DNA of 55,249 nt from the NCBI GenBank assembly GCA_039812375.1, contig JBDIAO010000011.1, positions 1-55,249 on the forward strand, read 5' to 3'. The position numbers were made by a program, and so were the translations under genes. Source of the stretch: JAGOME01 sp039812375. Its GTDB lineage: Bacteria; Actinomycetota; Actinomycetes; Actinomycetales; Dermatophilaceae. The notes beneath the pieces were generated by a model that made no database searches, was not told where the DNA came from, and saw nothing but the letters and a program-made list of their open reading frames with translations. Positions within the stretch are counted from its first letter, which is position 1; every line of letters begins with the position of its first letter. Positions 26,000 through 34,396 of the stretch are shown piece by piece.

Positions 26000-27457
26000 T
26001 CAGTGGCCGCCGGTCGCCTGGAGCGGGTCGGTGAGCACCTGGCTCGCTACGGAACTCGTCCGGATCCCTGGCATCGGGATCATCGCAGGCGGTGCGACAT
26101 TGCGCCGAGACGCCCACAGATAGAACAACACCGCGGGCACGACGAGCCCGACGATCCAGGAGATGTCGGCCCCACCGAGCATCTTGGTCACCGGTCCGGT
26201 GTAGATCGTTTGCGCCAGGAACGGGATCTGCGCTGCGATGCCGACGAAGTACGACGTGAGCGCTGGAACGTTCCAGCGACCGTACCGACCGTCCGGGTCG
26301 TACAACGCCGGTAGGTCGACCCGCTCCTTCGAGATGAGGTAGTAGTCGGTGAGGTTGATGGCGCTCCAGGGAGTGAAGACCAGGAGCAACAACAGGACGA
26401 AGTTCTTGAAGTTGTTCAGGAAGTCCGCGCTCGCCCACAGCGCGATGAGCATGGCCAGCGCCAGCATCGAGAGGATGAACACCACGCGTACCCGGCGGCT
26501 AACCCGCTGGCTGCCCGTGAAAGCGGTCACGATCGTCGTGGCGCACATGAAGCTGCCATAGGCGTTCAGACAGGTCACGGTGAGCTTGCCGACCACGATG
26601 AGCAGATAGATCAGGGCGGCCAAGAGTGCGGTGCCCGCCAGTGTGCCCAACCAGCCGACCTGGCTGCTCAGGAACGCATCGCCGGCGACGGCGGCCACCG
26701 CGACCCCGAAAGTCATCGAGATCTGCGCCCCGCCCACGCTGCCGGCGAAGGTGGACCAGAACACGGTGCGGTCCGGGGTCTCCTCCGGCAGGTACCGCGA
26801 GTAGTCCGCGACATACGGGCCAAAGGTCATCTGCCAGCCTGCTGCCAGCGCGACGGAGAGCAGGAACGGCACGATGTCGAACGAGGGATGAGCGAACGCC
26901 GCCGCGACGTCGTGCTGGACGAACAGCTGGACGGCGAGATAGCCGAAGCCGACGATGCCCAGGAGCGAGGCAATCTTGCCGACCTTGTGGATCAAGTTGT
27001 AGCCGATGATGGAGATGACTGCGACCACCACGATGAACAGGACGATCCCGATCGCGGGCTGGTCCACGTGCAAGAAGGCATTGATCGCCTGGCCCGACAG
27101 GACCGTGCCGGTGGCGGTGAAGCCGAGGTACATAAGGATGACCAGGGCGAGGGGAACCACAGCGCCGTAGACGCCGAACTGCGCGCGGCTGGAGATCATC
27201 TGAGGCAGGCCGAGTCGCGGGCCCTGCGCCGAGTGCAGCGCCATGACGGTGCCACCGGCGATGTTGCCGATCAGCAGCGCGACGATGGCCCACAGCGGGT
27301 GGGAGCCGAAGACGACCGCCAGTGCCCCGTCGACGATGGCGGTGATCTGCAAATTGGCCCCGAGCCACAGGGTGAACTGGTTGGTGGGGGAACCGTGCCG
27401 TTCCGTCCCGGGGATGACGTCGATGGAGCGTGTTTCGATGGCGAGCTTGCCGGACAT
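26000..27457 (-). CDS. NCS1-family purine/cytosine permease
   Basis: A protein of 485 residues with about 12 membrane segments. NQFTLWLGANLQITAIVDGAL, GPRLGLPQMISSRAQFG and GWQMTFGPYVADYSRYLP are hallmarks of bacterial NCS1 transporters of the CodB/purine type. FTPWSAINLTDYY near 385 is the late helix pattern. Substrates are cytosine, purines, allantoin or related compounds, moved with sodium or protons. Start MSGKLAIETRSIDVIPG chosen, since an upstream ATG adds 14 residues not typical of the family. It has no linked catabolic gene here, so the substrate is open. Confidence 0.9.
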   Translation of the reverse strand: MSGKLAIETRSIDVIPGTERHGSPTNQFTLWLGANLQITAIVDGALAVVFGSHPLWAIVALLIGNIAGGTVMALHSAQGPRLGLPQMISSRAQFGVYGAVVPLALVILMYLGFTATGTVLSGQAINAFLHVDQPAIGIVLFIVVVAVISIIGYNLIHKVGKIASLLGIVGFGYLAVQLFVQHDVAAAFAHPSFDIVPFLLSVALAAGWQMTFGPYVADYSRYLPEETPDRTVFWSTFAGSVGGAQISMTFGVAVAAVAGDAFLSSQVGWLGTLAGTALLAALIYLLIVVGKLTVTCLNAYGSFMCATTIVTAFTGSQRVSRRVRVVFILSMLALAMLIALWASADFLNNFKNFVLLLLLVFTPWSAINLTDYYLISKERVDLPALYDPDGRYGRWNVPALTSYFVGIAAQIPFLAQTIYTGPVTKMLGGADISWIVGLVVPAVLFYLWASRRNVAPPAMIPMPGIRTSSVASQVLTDPLQATGGH

Positions 27458-27595
27458 GGCGTTCTCCGATCCGGACCGTGGTGATCCAGTGGAGATCATT
27501 CAACTCGCGATTGCCAGGTCCGGGCGGGAGCGCGTGAGCGATACGTCTCAGATTCCAGACAGCAGGTCCCGGCCGGTTGCTCGCTCGCTCCGGTA

Positions 27596-27865
27596 TCAGC
27601 CGTGCTCGAATTCCTTGGGGAGGTGTCCTGACGAGTGTTCGTAGTATGCCGCCGCCTTGCGCGTTGCGAAGGTCCTGGCGGCCCCGACGGCGAGGCCGGT
27701 GAGTGCGGCATACGCCACGGCCTGCCAGATCGGGGAGTCTGGGTCGGTCGGGTCGATGTCGTCCTGGCCGAAAGTCTTCCAGATCTGGTCGGCCACCTTG
27801 GTGGCGATGATCCCGGCGGCGAGGGCCGACCCCGCAGCGAGCGCCTTCCACACCATGTTGCTCAC
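27596..27865 (-). CDS. DUF4235 small membrane protein
   Basis: A protein of 89 residues with a GTG start. VWKALAAGSALAAGIIATKVADQIWKTFG and AVAYAALTGLAVGAARTFATRKAAAYY form two membrane helices separated by a short acidic loop (DDIDPTDPDSPI). This layout is the DUF4235 family, common in actinobacteria and of unknown function. It is divergent from the TPP-riboswitch-controlled transporter. Confidence 0.9.
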   Translation of the reverse strand: MSNMVWKALAAGSALAAGIIATKVADQIWKTFGQDDIDPTDPDSPIWQAVAYAALTGLAVGAARTFATRKAAAYYEHSSGHLPKEFEHG

Positions 27866-27965
27866 GCACCTGCTCCTTGCCTTCGGCGAAGCTCGACGAC
27901 TCCACGTCCGAACCCACTCTAGGTCCTCCGGCCGGGGCCTCGAACGGGTAGGATTACCGGCTCAA

Positions 27966-28049
27966 CGACAGGGGAGCGCACCAGCGCTGAGAGTGCGGGC
28001 AACCGCAGACCCTCGAACCTGATCCGGTTCACACCGGCGGAGGGAGTCG
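27966..28049 (+). promoter_or_regulatory. TPP riboswitch (THI element)
   Basis: The conserved parts of the thiamine pyrophosphate aptamer are all visible: GGGGAGC at the 5' side, GCTGAGAG (J3/2 pyrimidine-sensing), ACCCTCGAACCTGATC (pyrophosphate-sensing) and ACCGGCGGAGGGA at the 3' side. CGAC (27966-27969) and GTCG (28046-28049) close P1. The next gene's ATG is only five bases after the aptamer, so binding of TPP probably hides the ribosome site (the GGAGGGAG of the aptamer itself), giving translational control. It regulates the ECF transporter genes that follow. Confidence 0.95.
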
Positions 28050-28054
28050 GGCAG

Positions 28055-28690
28055 ATGGGACTCGACACGACCACTCGAGGTCGCAGCATCCGGGCCAGTG
28101 CGCCGCTGCTGGGCTGGCGCACCGTCGACATCCTCACGGTCACTTTCCTCGGTGCTGCTTTGGGTATCGCCTACTGGGGTTGGGGCCTGGCCTACGAGCT
28201 GCCCGCGGCCCCTCTCAAGGCGCTCTTCCCGCCGTTGGGTGGGATCACCGCGGCCCCTTGGCTGGCGGCCGGAGTCATCGGCGGCCTCGTCGTCCGCCGT
28301 CCAGGCGCTGCGCTGCTCTGTGAGGTCGTCGCAGCCCTGGTCTCGATGGTCCCAGGGACCCAGTGGGGCTTCACCACACTGATCAGCGGGATCCTGCAGG
28401 GTCTTGGTGCCGAACTCGGGTTTGCCCTCCTCGGCTACGGCTCCTTCGGTCTCGGCGCCGCCATGCTCGCCGGGGCGCTGGCCGCCCCGCTGGAGGCGGT
28501 CTATGAATGGTTCGTCTATTGGACCGACTGGCAGTGGGCCTACAAGCTGGCCTTCCTGGCGATCCTCACCATCTCCGGTGCGCTGATCGCGGGCGCCGGT
28601 GGCTGGCTGCTCACGCGGGCGCTGGCCCGCACCGGCGCTCTGGCCGCCTTCCCACCCGGCCAGGAGGCACGGGAGACGCGCGCTGTCTGA
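28055..28690 (+). CDS. ECF transporter substrate-binding (S) component, YkoE family
   Basis: A protein of 211 residues with about five to six membrane helices. TVDILTVTFLGAALGIAYWGWGLAYEL, PLGGITAAPWLAAGVIGGLVVRRPGAALLCEVVAALVSM and GILQGLGAELGFALLGYG are the YkoE pattern. YkoE is the S component for hydroxymethylpyrimidine or thiamine salvage. A TPP riboswitch directly upstream and a fused ATPase/T-component gene directly downstream support that role. Confidence 0.93.
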   Translation: MGLDTTTRGRSIRASAPLLGWRTVDILTVTFLGAALGIAYWGWGLAYELPAAPLKALFPPLGGITAAPWLAAGVIGGLVVRRPGAALLCEVVAALVSMVPGTQWGFTTLISGILQGLGAELGFALLGYGSFGLGAAMLAGALAAPLEAVYEWFVYWTDWQWAYKLAFLAILTISGALIAGAGGWLLTRALARTGALAAFPPGQEARETRAV

Positions 28691-28706
28691 GCCTGCGCGC
28701 ACCCCC

Positions 28707-30995
28707 GTGTTACCCCCGACGCGGGGCCGGATCGAGGTGGCGGACCTGAGCTGGCGCCCGTATGGACGGCGCGAGCCCGTGATCCCCGGCCTCGACCTCG
28801 TCGTCGAGGCCGGGGAACGCGTGCTGCTCGTCGGCCCCAGCGGGTGCGGAAAGTCGACGTTGTTGCGCGCCGTGGCCGGGCTGCTCGGGAGTGCCGAAGC
28901 CGGGGAGCTGACCGGCACGGTGACGATCGACGGCGCGGAGCCGGCGGCTCGAGCTGGCACAGTCGGCCTGGTTCTGCAGGAGCCGGGGGCCGGGATCGTC
29001 TCAGCCACGCTCGAGCGGGACGTCGCCTTCGGCCTGGAGAACATCGGTATGCCGCCGGAGGCGATGGCAGCACGGGTCACCGCCGCGCTCGGCGCCGTCG
29101 GCCTGGATCTGCCGGGTGACTGGCCGACCCCGGCCCTGTCCGGCGGGCAGACCCAGCGTCTGGCCCTGGCCGGAGCGCTCGCACTCGAACCCGCCGTGCT
29201 GCTGCTCGACGAACCGACAGCGATGCTCGACGGCGACAGCGCTCGGGCCGTGCGGCACGCAGTCGACGCAATCGTGGGCGAGCGAGGTCTGACTCTCGTC
29301 GTCGTCGAGCACGTGCTCGACCCCTGGGTCGACCTGGTGAGCCGCCTCGTGGTCCTCGACGACGAGGGGAGCATCGTCGCGGACGGGCCGGTGCGACAGG
29401 TCCTGGCCGAGCGCGCCGATGCCCTGCTCGACATGGGAATCTGGGTGCCCGGCGCCGGACCGCCCATCGCGCTGGAGGTGCCGGTTGAGGTCTTCGGAGC
29501 CGCGCCGTTCGGCCCGGCGTCGCCGGCCATGACGTCCCGGCCGGCGGTGACGGCTCAAGCGCTGACGGTGACCCGCAGTCACCGGGGCGTCGACGGCATC
29601 CTCGACACCCGGGTCGCGGCCGCCCTGCCGCAGCCGCTCGCACCGAGCGCAGGGGAACTCGTCGCGCTCGTCGGGACGAGCGGGTCCGGCAAGTCGACCC
29701 TGCTGCACGCGCTCGCGGGGTTCCTGCGCCCGGCCTCTGGGTCCGTGCGGACCCGCACCGGCGCCGACCCCGCCTCCCTGCCCCCGACGGGCCTGGCCGC
29801 TGCGCTCGCCTGGGTGCCGCAGTGGGCGAGTTCGACAATCGTCACCCACCGGGTGCTCGACGAGGTGCTCGTGACCGCGCGCAGTCTCGGCTTGAGCGGC
29901 GCCGACCTCGGCTACAGAGCGCGCCTGCTGCTGCAGTGCCTCGGCTTGGCCCACCTGGCCGAGGCGGACCCCCGCCACCTGTCCGGGGGCGAGCTGCGCC
30001 GGCTCGCGGTGGCCTCGGCACTGCTCCACGGGCCCGACCTCGTCCTCGCCGACGAGCCCACTGTCGGGCAGGACCGGCATACATGGGCGGCGATCGTCGG
30101 CCTGCTCGCCGCATACCGGGCCCGAGGCGGCACGATCGTCGTGGCTACCCACGACCGGCACGTCATCGATCGGGCCGGTGACGTGCGCACGCTGCAGGCG
30201 CAGTCCCCACCGCAGACGCAGTCCCCACCGCAGACGCAGTCCCCACCGCAGGCGCAGTCCCCATCGCAGCCGGGTCGCCGCCCGCCGTGGTTGGCCCACC
30301 GTGCACCGCTCGCCCTGCTGCTCGGGGCCGCGCTCGCGGTTCCCACCGGCATCCTCTCACCCGGGTGGCGGGCCTCGGCGGCGGTCCTCGCGCTGCAGGT
30401 CGTGCTCGCCGTGCTCGGAACGGTCAGCGCCGATGCCGGAGTCTTGGCGCCGATGCGGGCCCTGGGGCTGCGCTTGCTGCCGGGAGTCCTTGCCGCGGTC
30501 TCGGTCGCGTGGTCGACCTGGTTGCTCGGTGGGCACCGGCTCGACCTCGCAGCCAACGGGCTGACCCGGGTCCTGCTCATCGTGCTCCCCTCGGCCGCCC
30601 TGTTGCTGTTCGTCGACACCGACCGGCTCGGTGACGCCCTGGCCCAGCACTTGCGTCTGCCCGACCGGACCGTCGTCGCCGTGTGCGCGGCGCTGCACCG
30701 GACGCAGTCGTTTGGGGAGATCTGGCTCGAGATCAGCCGGGCCCGCAGGGTGCGTGGACTGGGCCCCTCCTGGCGGCATCCGGGGAGTGTCCTGGCCCAT
30801 GTCGGGGCGCTCACCGTGGGACTGTTGGTGCGCTCGCTGCGTGCCGCGGCCGACCTGGCGGTGGCGATGGATGCTCGCGGGTTCGCCGGAGCGCAGCGTC
30901 GGACGTGGTGGATGCGCGCTCGGGTCGGGCCGCGTGACGTCGCTCTCGTCGGGCTCGCCCTGCTGCCAGTGCTGCTGACTCTCTGGCTGCGCTGA
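28707..30995 (+). CDS. fused ECF transporter: two ATPase domains plus transmembrane EcfT domain (YkoD-YkoC type)
   Basis: A protein of about 762 residues. ABC ATPase 1 (about 8-240) has Walker A GPSGCGKST at 43-51, signature LSGGQTQRLALAG and Walker B LLLDEPT. ABC ATPase 2 (about 270-495) has Walker A GTSGSGKST at 323-331, signature LSGGELRRLAVAS and LADEPT. Residues 499-522 are four QSPPQT-like repeats encoded by an 18-bp DNA repeat. The last 235 residues form the EcfT domain with membrane helices and the two coupling motifs SRARRVRG and MDARGF. It energises uptake by YkoE. The GTG start has no clear ribosome site. A CTG at 28683, seven bases after GGAG and overlapping the ykoE-like stop, is a possible start. 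Confidence 0.9.
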   Translation: MLPPTRGRIEVADLSWRPYGRREPVIPGLDLVVEAGERVLLVGPSGCGKSTLLRAVAGLLGSAEAGELTGTVTIDGAEPAARAGTVGLVLQEPGAGIVSATLERDVAFGLENIGMPPEAMAARVTAALGAVGLDLPGDWPTPALSGGQTQRLALAGALALEPAVLLLDEPTAMLDGDSARAVRHAVDAIVGERGLTLVVVEHVLDPWVDLVSRLVVLDDEGSIVADGPVRQVLAERADALLDMGIWVPGAGPPIALEVPVEVFGAAPFGPASPAMTSRPAVTAQALTVTRSHRGVDGILDTRVAAALPQPLAPSAGELVALVGTSGSGKSTLLHALAGFLRPASGSVRTRTGADPASLPPTGLAAALAWVPQWASSTIVTHRVLDEVLVTARSLGLSGADLGYRARLLLQCLGLAHLAEADPRHLSGGELRRLAVASALLHGPDLVLADEPTVGQDRHTWAAIVGLLAAYRARGGTIVVATHDRHVIDRAGDVRTLQAQSPPQTQSPPQTQSPPQAQSPSQPGRRPPWLAHRAPLALLLGAALAVPTGILSPGWRASAAVLALQVVLAVLGTVSADAGVLAPMRALGLRLLPGVLAAVSVAWSTWLLGGHRLDLAANGLTRVLLIVLPSAALLLFVDTDRLGDALAQHLRLPDRTVVAVCAALHRTQSFGEIWLEISRARRVRGLGPSWRHPGSVLAHVGALTVGLLVRSLRAAADLAVAMDARGFAGAQRRTWWMRARVGPRDVALVGLALLPVLLTLWLR
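30201..30272. repeat. 18-bp tandem repeat, four copies, in the linker of the ECF fusion
   Basis: CAGTCCCCACCGCAGACG repeats at 30201, 30219, 30237 and 30255; copies 3 and 4 carry one to three substitutions. It encodes a Gln-Ser-Pro-Pro-Gln linker between the second ATPase and the EcfT domain. In-frame copy-number change would alter linker length only. Confidence 0.95.
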
Positions 30996-31001
30996 CACCA
31001 C

Positions 31002-31035
31002 CTGCAGACTGACCTGACCTGCAGACTGACCTGAC
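31002..31035. repeat. 17-bp exact tandem duplication after the ECF fusion gene
   Basis: CTGCAGACTGACCTGAC occurs at 31002-31018 and 31019-31035, followed by a partial third start (CTGC). It lies seven bases after the stop codon in a 196-base gap that otherwise shows no gene. Confidence 0.9.
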
Positions 31036-31191
31036 CTGCTCCGCGTTCCTTCCCGCCACCTGACTCTCACCTGGGCGGATGCCCGTGTGGCCGGGTTCGG
31101 GCGCTCTGACGGGTGCTCTGGCGGGTGCTCATCTCCATCGCCACAGCGAGCATGCAGCGCGCACCCAGGATCGTTGCCCAGGGTGGCCGGC

Positions 31192-33330
31192 ATGTCCACT
31201 GACACCATGCCGACCCCTGCCGCCTCGGAATCCCCGGTGTGCTCGTCGTCGCCGACCGACCGGGGTACCGGTCAGGGCGCCCAACAGACTCCCTCGCAGA
31301 CCCGGGGTCGGATGGCGCGCTGGCTGCGCGGCGCCGCCGGCGACCCACCCTGGGCTCGTTCGGCGCTGGTCGGGCTCCTGCTCGCGAGTGCCGGGCTGTA
31401 TGTGTACGGGCTTACCGCGAATGGCTGGGCGAACAGTTTCTATTCAGCCGCCGCACAGGCCGGGAGTGTCAGCTGGAAGGCCTTCCTCTTCGGGTCGTTC
31501 GACGGCGCGAACGCCATCACCGTCGACAAGCCGCCGGCAGCGTTGTGGCTGATGGGGCTCTCAGTGCGGGTATTCGGCCTCTCCTCGTTCGCGATCCTGC
31601 TTCCCCAGGTGCTGCTGGGCATCGGCACGGTCGCCGTCGTCCACGCTGCAGTCAAACGGTGCGTCGGTGCTGCGGGCGGCCTCATCGCGGGGGTGGTGAT
31701 GGCTCTGACGCCGGTGGCCGTCCTGATGTTCCGGTTCAACAACCCGGACGCGCTGCTCACCTTCCTCATGGCCCTCGGTGCCTACTCGACGCTGCGCGCG
31801 ATCGAGAAGGGTTCGATCCGCTGGTTCGTGCTCACCGGCATGCTCGTCGGGCTGGGCTTCCTCACCAAGGGCCTCCAGGTCATGCTCGTCGTGCCAGCCT
31901 TCGGGATCGCCTACCTCGTCGCGGCCGACACGACTCTGCGCAGGCGAGTCGTCGGAGCGTGCGCTGGCGTGGCGTCGATGCTTCTCGCTGCCGGCTGGTG
32001 GGTGGCCATCGTCGAGCTGGTCCCGGCCAGCATGCGGCCCTACGTCGGGGGCAGCCAGACCAACTCATTCCTCGAGCTGACCTTCGGCTACAACGGGTTT
32101 GGCCGACTGGGTGGTACTGAAGCCGGCTCAGTCGGCCCGAACTCGGGAGGAGGCAGCCTGACCCGGATGTTCTCCGCGTCTGTGGGCGGCCAGATCTCCT
32201 GGCTGATCCCGAGCGCCATCGCCTTGACCCTCGTGGGTGTCTTCCTGCGTGGACGTGCCCCCCGGACGGACCTGCGCCGCGCCGCATACCTCATCTGGGG
32301 CGGCTGGCTGCTCGTCACCGGTCTGACGTTCTCGCTGATGGAGGGCATCTTCCACGAGTACTACACCGTCGCCCTCGCCCCCGCCGTCGCAGCGCTCGTC
32401 GGGCTCGGGGCGATCGAGGCATGGGAACATCGGCGGCGCGCCGTTGGCTCGCTGACCCTCGCGATCGCGACGGCCGGAGCGGCTGTATGGGGCTTCATCC
32501 TGCTCTCCCGGACCAATGCGTACGGCAACGGGCTGAGGATCGCGGTCCTCGTGCTCGGTCTGGTGGCGGCGCTGGTGTTCTTGGTGCTCGGGCGGCTGCA
32601 CCGGAGAGCGGTGCCGGTCGTCGTCGGGGCAGCCCTCGTCGCCGGGCTGACCGGCCCGAGCGCCTACAGTCTCTCGACCGTCGCGACCGGTCACTCGGGG
32701 TCGATCGTCACGGCCGGGCCGAGGACAGGTGGCGGGTTCGGTGGTGGCGGGTTCGGCGGTGGCACGCCAGGAGGGGCTCCGGGAGGGGCTCCGGGAGGTG
32801 CGGGGGGTCCCGGTAGCGGCTTCGGCCACGGCTTCGGTGGCGCCCCCGGCACGCCAGGGTCCGCGTCTCAGCCTGGTGGGACGGCCCCGCAGCCGGGTGG
32901 GACGGCCCCGCAGCAGGGTGGGATTGCAGCCGGTCCGAGTGGCGGCATGGGTGGTCTGCTTGATGCGCAGGCGCCGAGCGCTGAGGTCGTCGCCGCCCTG
33001 TCGGCCGATGCCGGCTCCTTCACATGGGTGGCCGCCACCATCGGGTCCCAGCGGGCCGCTGGGCTCCAGCTTGGCACCGAGCTACCTGTCATGGCGATAG
33101 GCGGGTTCAACGGCTCCGACCCCTTCCCGACGCTCGCCCGGTTCCAGGCCGACGTCAAGGCGGGACGGATCCACTACTTCCTCGGCGGCGGCCAGTTCGG
33201 CGATCGCAACGGTGGCTCCGACGTCGCGGGGCGGATCGCCGAGTGGGTTGAGCAGAACTACGTCGAGGTCACCATCGGCACCCAGACGTTCTACGACCTG
33301 ACCCAGCCGTTGCTGACAGGATCGGCATGA
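31192..33330 (+). CDS. glycosyltransferase family 39 membrane protein (YkcB/ArnT-like)
   Basis: A protein of 712 residues. Residues 55-480 carry about 10-11 membrane helices with the GT39 opening LTANGWANSFYSAAAQAGS and GANAITVDKPPAALWLMGLS, where the loop Asp is catalytic in this fold; MFRFNNPDALLTFLMALGAY follows. These enzymes transfer a sugar from a polyprenyl-phosphate donor on the outer face. Residues about 512-590 are a Gly/Pro/Ala-rich repetitive stretch. The final 130 residues are a globular extracytoplasmic domain (FTWVAATIGSQRAAGLQLG, YFLGGGQFG, FYDLT) typical of YkcB-like proteins. ATG 31192 chosen; ATG 31207 is possible. It overlaps gtrA (ATGA). Confidence 0.9.
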   Translation: MSTDTMPTPAASESPVCSSSPTDRGTGQGAQQTPSQTRGRMARWLRGAAGDPPWARSALVGLLLASAGLYVYGLTANGWANSFYSAAAQAGSVSWKAFLFGSFDGANAITVDKPPAALWLMGLSVRVFGLSSFAILLPQVLLGIGTVAVVHAAVKRCVGAAGGLIAGVVMALTPVAVLMFRFNNPDALLTFLMALGAYSTLRAIEKGSIRWFVLTGMLVGLGFLTKGLQVMLVVPAFGIAYLVAADTTLRRRVVGACAGVASMLLAAGWWVAIVELVPASMRPYVGGSQTNSFLELTFGYNGFGRLGGTEAGSVGPNSGGGSLTRMFSASVGGQISWLIPSAIALTLVGVFLRGRAPRTDLRRAAYLIWGGWLLVTGLTFSLMEGIFHEYYTVALAPAVAALVGLGAIEAWEHRRRAVGSLTLAIATAGAAVWGFILLSRTNAYGNGLRIAVLVLGLVAALVFLVLGRLHRRAVPVVVGAALVAGLTGPSAYSLSTVATGHSGSIVTAGPRTGGGFGGGGFGGGTPGGAPGGAPGGAGGPGSGFGHGFGGAPGTPGSASQPGGTAPQPGGTAPQQGGIAAGPSGGMGGLLDAQAPSAEVVAALSADAGSFTWVAATIGSQRAAGLQLGTELPVMAIGGFNGSDPFPTLARFQADVKAGRIHYFLGGGQFGDRNGGSDVAGRIAEWVEQNYVEVTIGTQTFYDLTQPLLTGSA

Positions 33331-34010
33331 TCACTGTGCTCGAGGTGGTTGCCTCTGTCCCGAACCCGTTCCGGACCACGGTGGCGGACAACGCCAGCAC
33401 CCTCGCGGCCGCGTTCGCGCCGGGGCTGATGCCGATCGCCGATGTCATGCGGCGGATTGGACGCTCGGTGTCCGGGCGCACCGTCGGGACCCAGGTGCTC
33501 GTCTTCCTCCTCATCGGGGTGTTGAGCACTCTGGTGCACCTGGGGCTGTTCGCCGGGCTCCGCGGCTCTGGGAGCCTGTCCGGCCAGGTCGCGAACGTGG
33601 TGGCGCTGCTGACCGCGACGTTGGCCAACACCGCAGCCAATCGGCGGTGGACCTTCGGTGTGCGTGGTCGAACCGGGCGGTTGCGCCACCAGGCGCAGGG
33701 GCTCGTGGTCTTCGCCCTCACGCTAGCGATGACCTCGAGCGCTCTGGCGGTGCTGTCGATGGTGGCGCCGTCCGCTCCGACACGGGTCGAGACGGTCGTG
33801 GTTGCCGTGGCCACCGTCGCCTCGACCGTGGTGAAGTTCGTCCTCATGCGGGTCTGGATCTTCAGCCAAACGCTCCCGCAGCCACTCCTGCAGGCCAGCG
33901 CCGACCCGGATGTCACCCAGCCAGATGCCGCCCCTCCGGATACCAGCGCCGACCCGTGCGCCACAGACTCGACGGATCCCGCCGGAGCACACCCTAGACT
34001 CCCGGTGTGA
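33327..34010 (+). CDS. GtrA-family membrane protein
   Basis: A protein of 227 residues. Four helices from about 58 to 180 (QVLVFLLIGVLSTLVHLGLFAGL, VVALLTATLANTAANRRWTFG, GLVVFALTLAMTSSALAVLSM, VATVASTVVKFVLMRVWIF) with the conserved NRRWTF and RVWIF make the GtrA domain. The family helps move lipid-linked sugars across the membrane for cell-surface glycosylation. It overlaps the GT39 gene by ATGA, which fits joint work on a polyprenyl-linked sugar. An N-terminal extension of about 50 residues and a disordered Pro/Asp-rich tail are extra to the core. Confidence 0.9.
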   Translation: MITVLEVVASVPNPFRTTVADNASTLAAAFAPGLMPIADVMRRIGRSVSGRTVGTQVLVFLLIGVLSTLVHLGLFAGLRGSGSLSGQVANVVALLTATLANTAANRRWTFGVRGRTGRLRHQAQGLVVFALTLAMTSSALAVLSMVAPSAPTRVETVVVAVATVASTVVKFVLMRVWIFSQTLPQPLLQASADPDVTQPDAAPPDTSADPCATDSTDPAGAHPRLPV

Positions 34011-34393
34011 ACCTCGAGAAGGTGGTCTTCGGCTTCTTCGTGCTCCTGTCGGCGACCCTGAACTTCGGCTTCTTCGTCGGGGACATCAGCGACCCGGCGC
34101 TGCACAACCCGCTGGAGCTGTTCCTCGCTGTCATCGTCAACCTCATCGCGACCGTACTCAAGCTGGGCGACCGGACGCAGTTGGGCGCAGTGCACCTGTC
34201 GACCAGCCTCGTGGCGCTGCTCCAGCTCCTCGGCGCCAGCGCCTACTGGATCTGGGCGACTCAGGTCTCCGCCACCGGACTGGATTCACACGCCACCGCC
34301 AGCGTCGTCTCGCTCTCCGCCGGCGCGCTGCTCGCCAACATCGTGTCGGTGACCCTCCTCGTCATCGAGACAGCTTCGTTCCGTCGGCGCTGA
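34007..34393 (+). CDS. DUF6394 small membrane protein
   Basis: A protein of 128 residues, GTG start overlapping the gtrA stop (GTGA). It has four membrane helices: VVFGFFVLLSATLNFGFFVGD, PLELFLAVIVNLIATVLKLGD, LSTSLVALLQLLGASAYWIWA and VVSLSAGALLANIVSVTLLVIE. The pattern matches DUF6394, which is regularly found beside a TrkA-type potassium channel, as here (the channel starts 4 bases after its stop). I infer an accessory subunit or modulator of the channel. Confidence 0.85.
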   Translation: MNLEKVVFGFFVLLSATLNFGFFVGDISDPALHNPLELFLAVIVNLIATVLKLGDRTQLGAVHLSTSLVALLQLLGASAYWIWATQVSATGLDSHATASVVSLSAGALLANIVSVTLLVIETASFRRR

Positions 34394-34396
34394 CCG

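Noticed and set aside
30201..30272. Short regular repeat as a possible CRISPR array
   Set aside because: Units are contiguous without spacers, in frame, and encode a protein linker.
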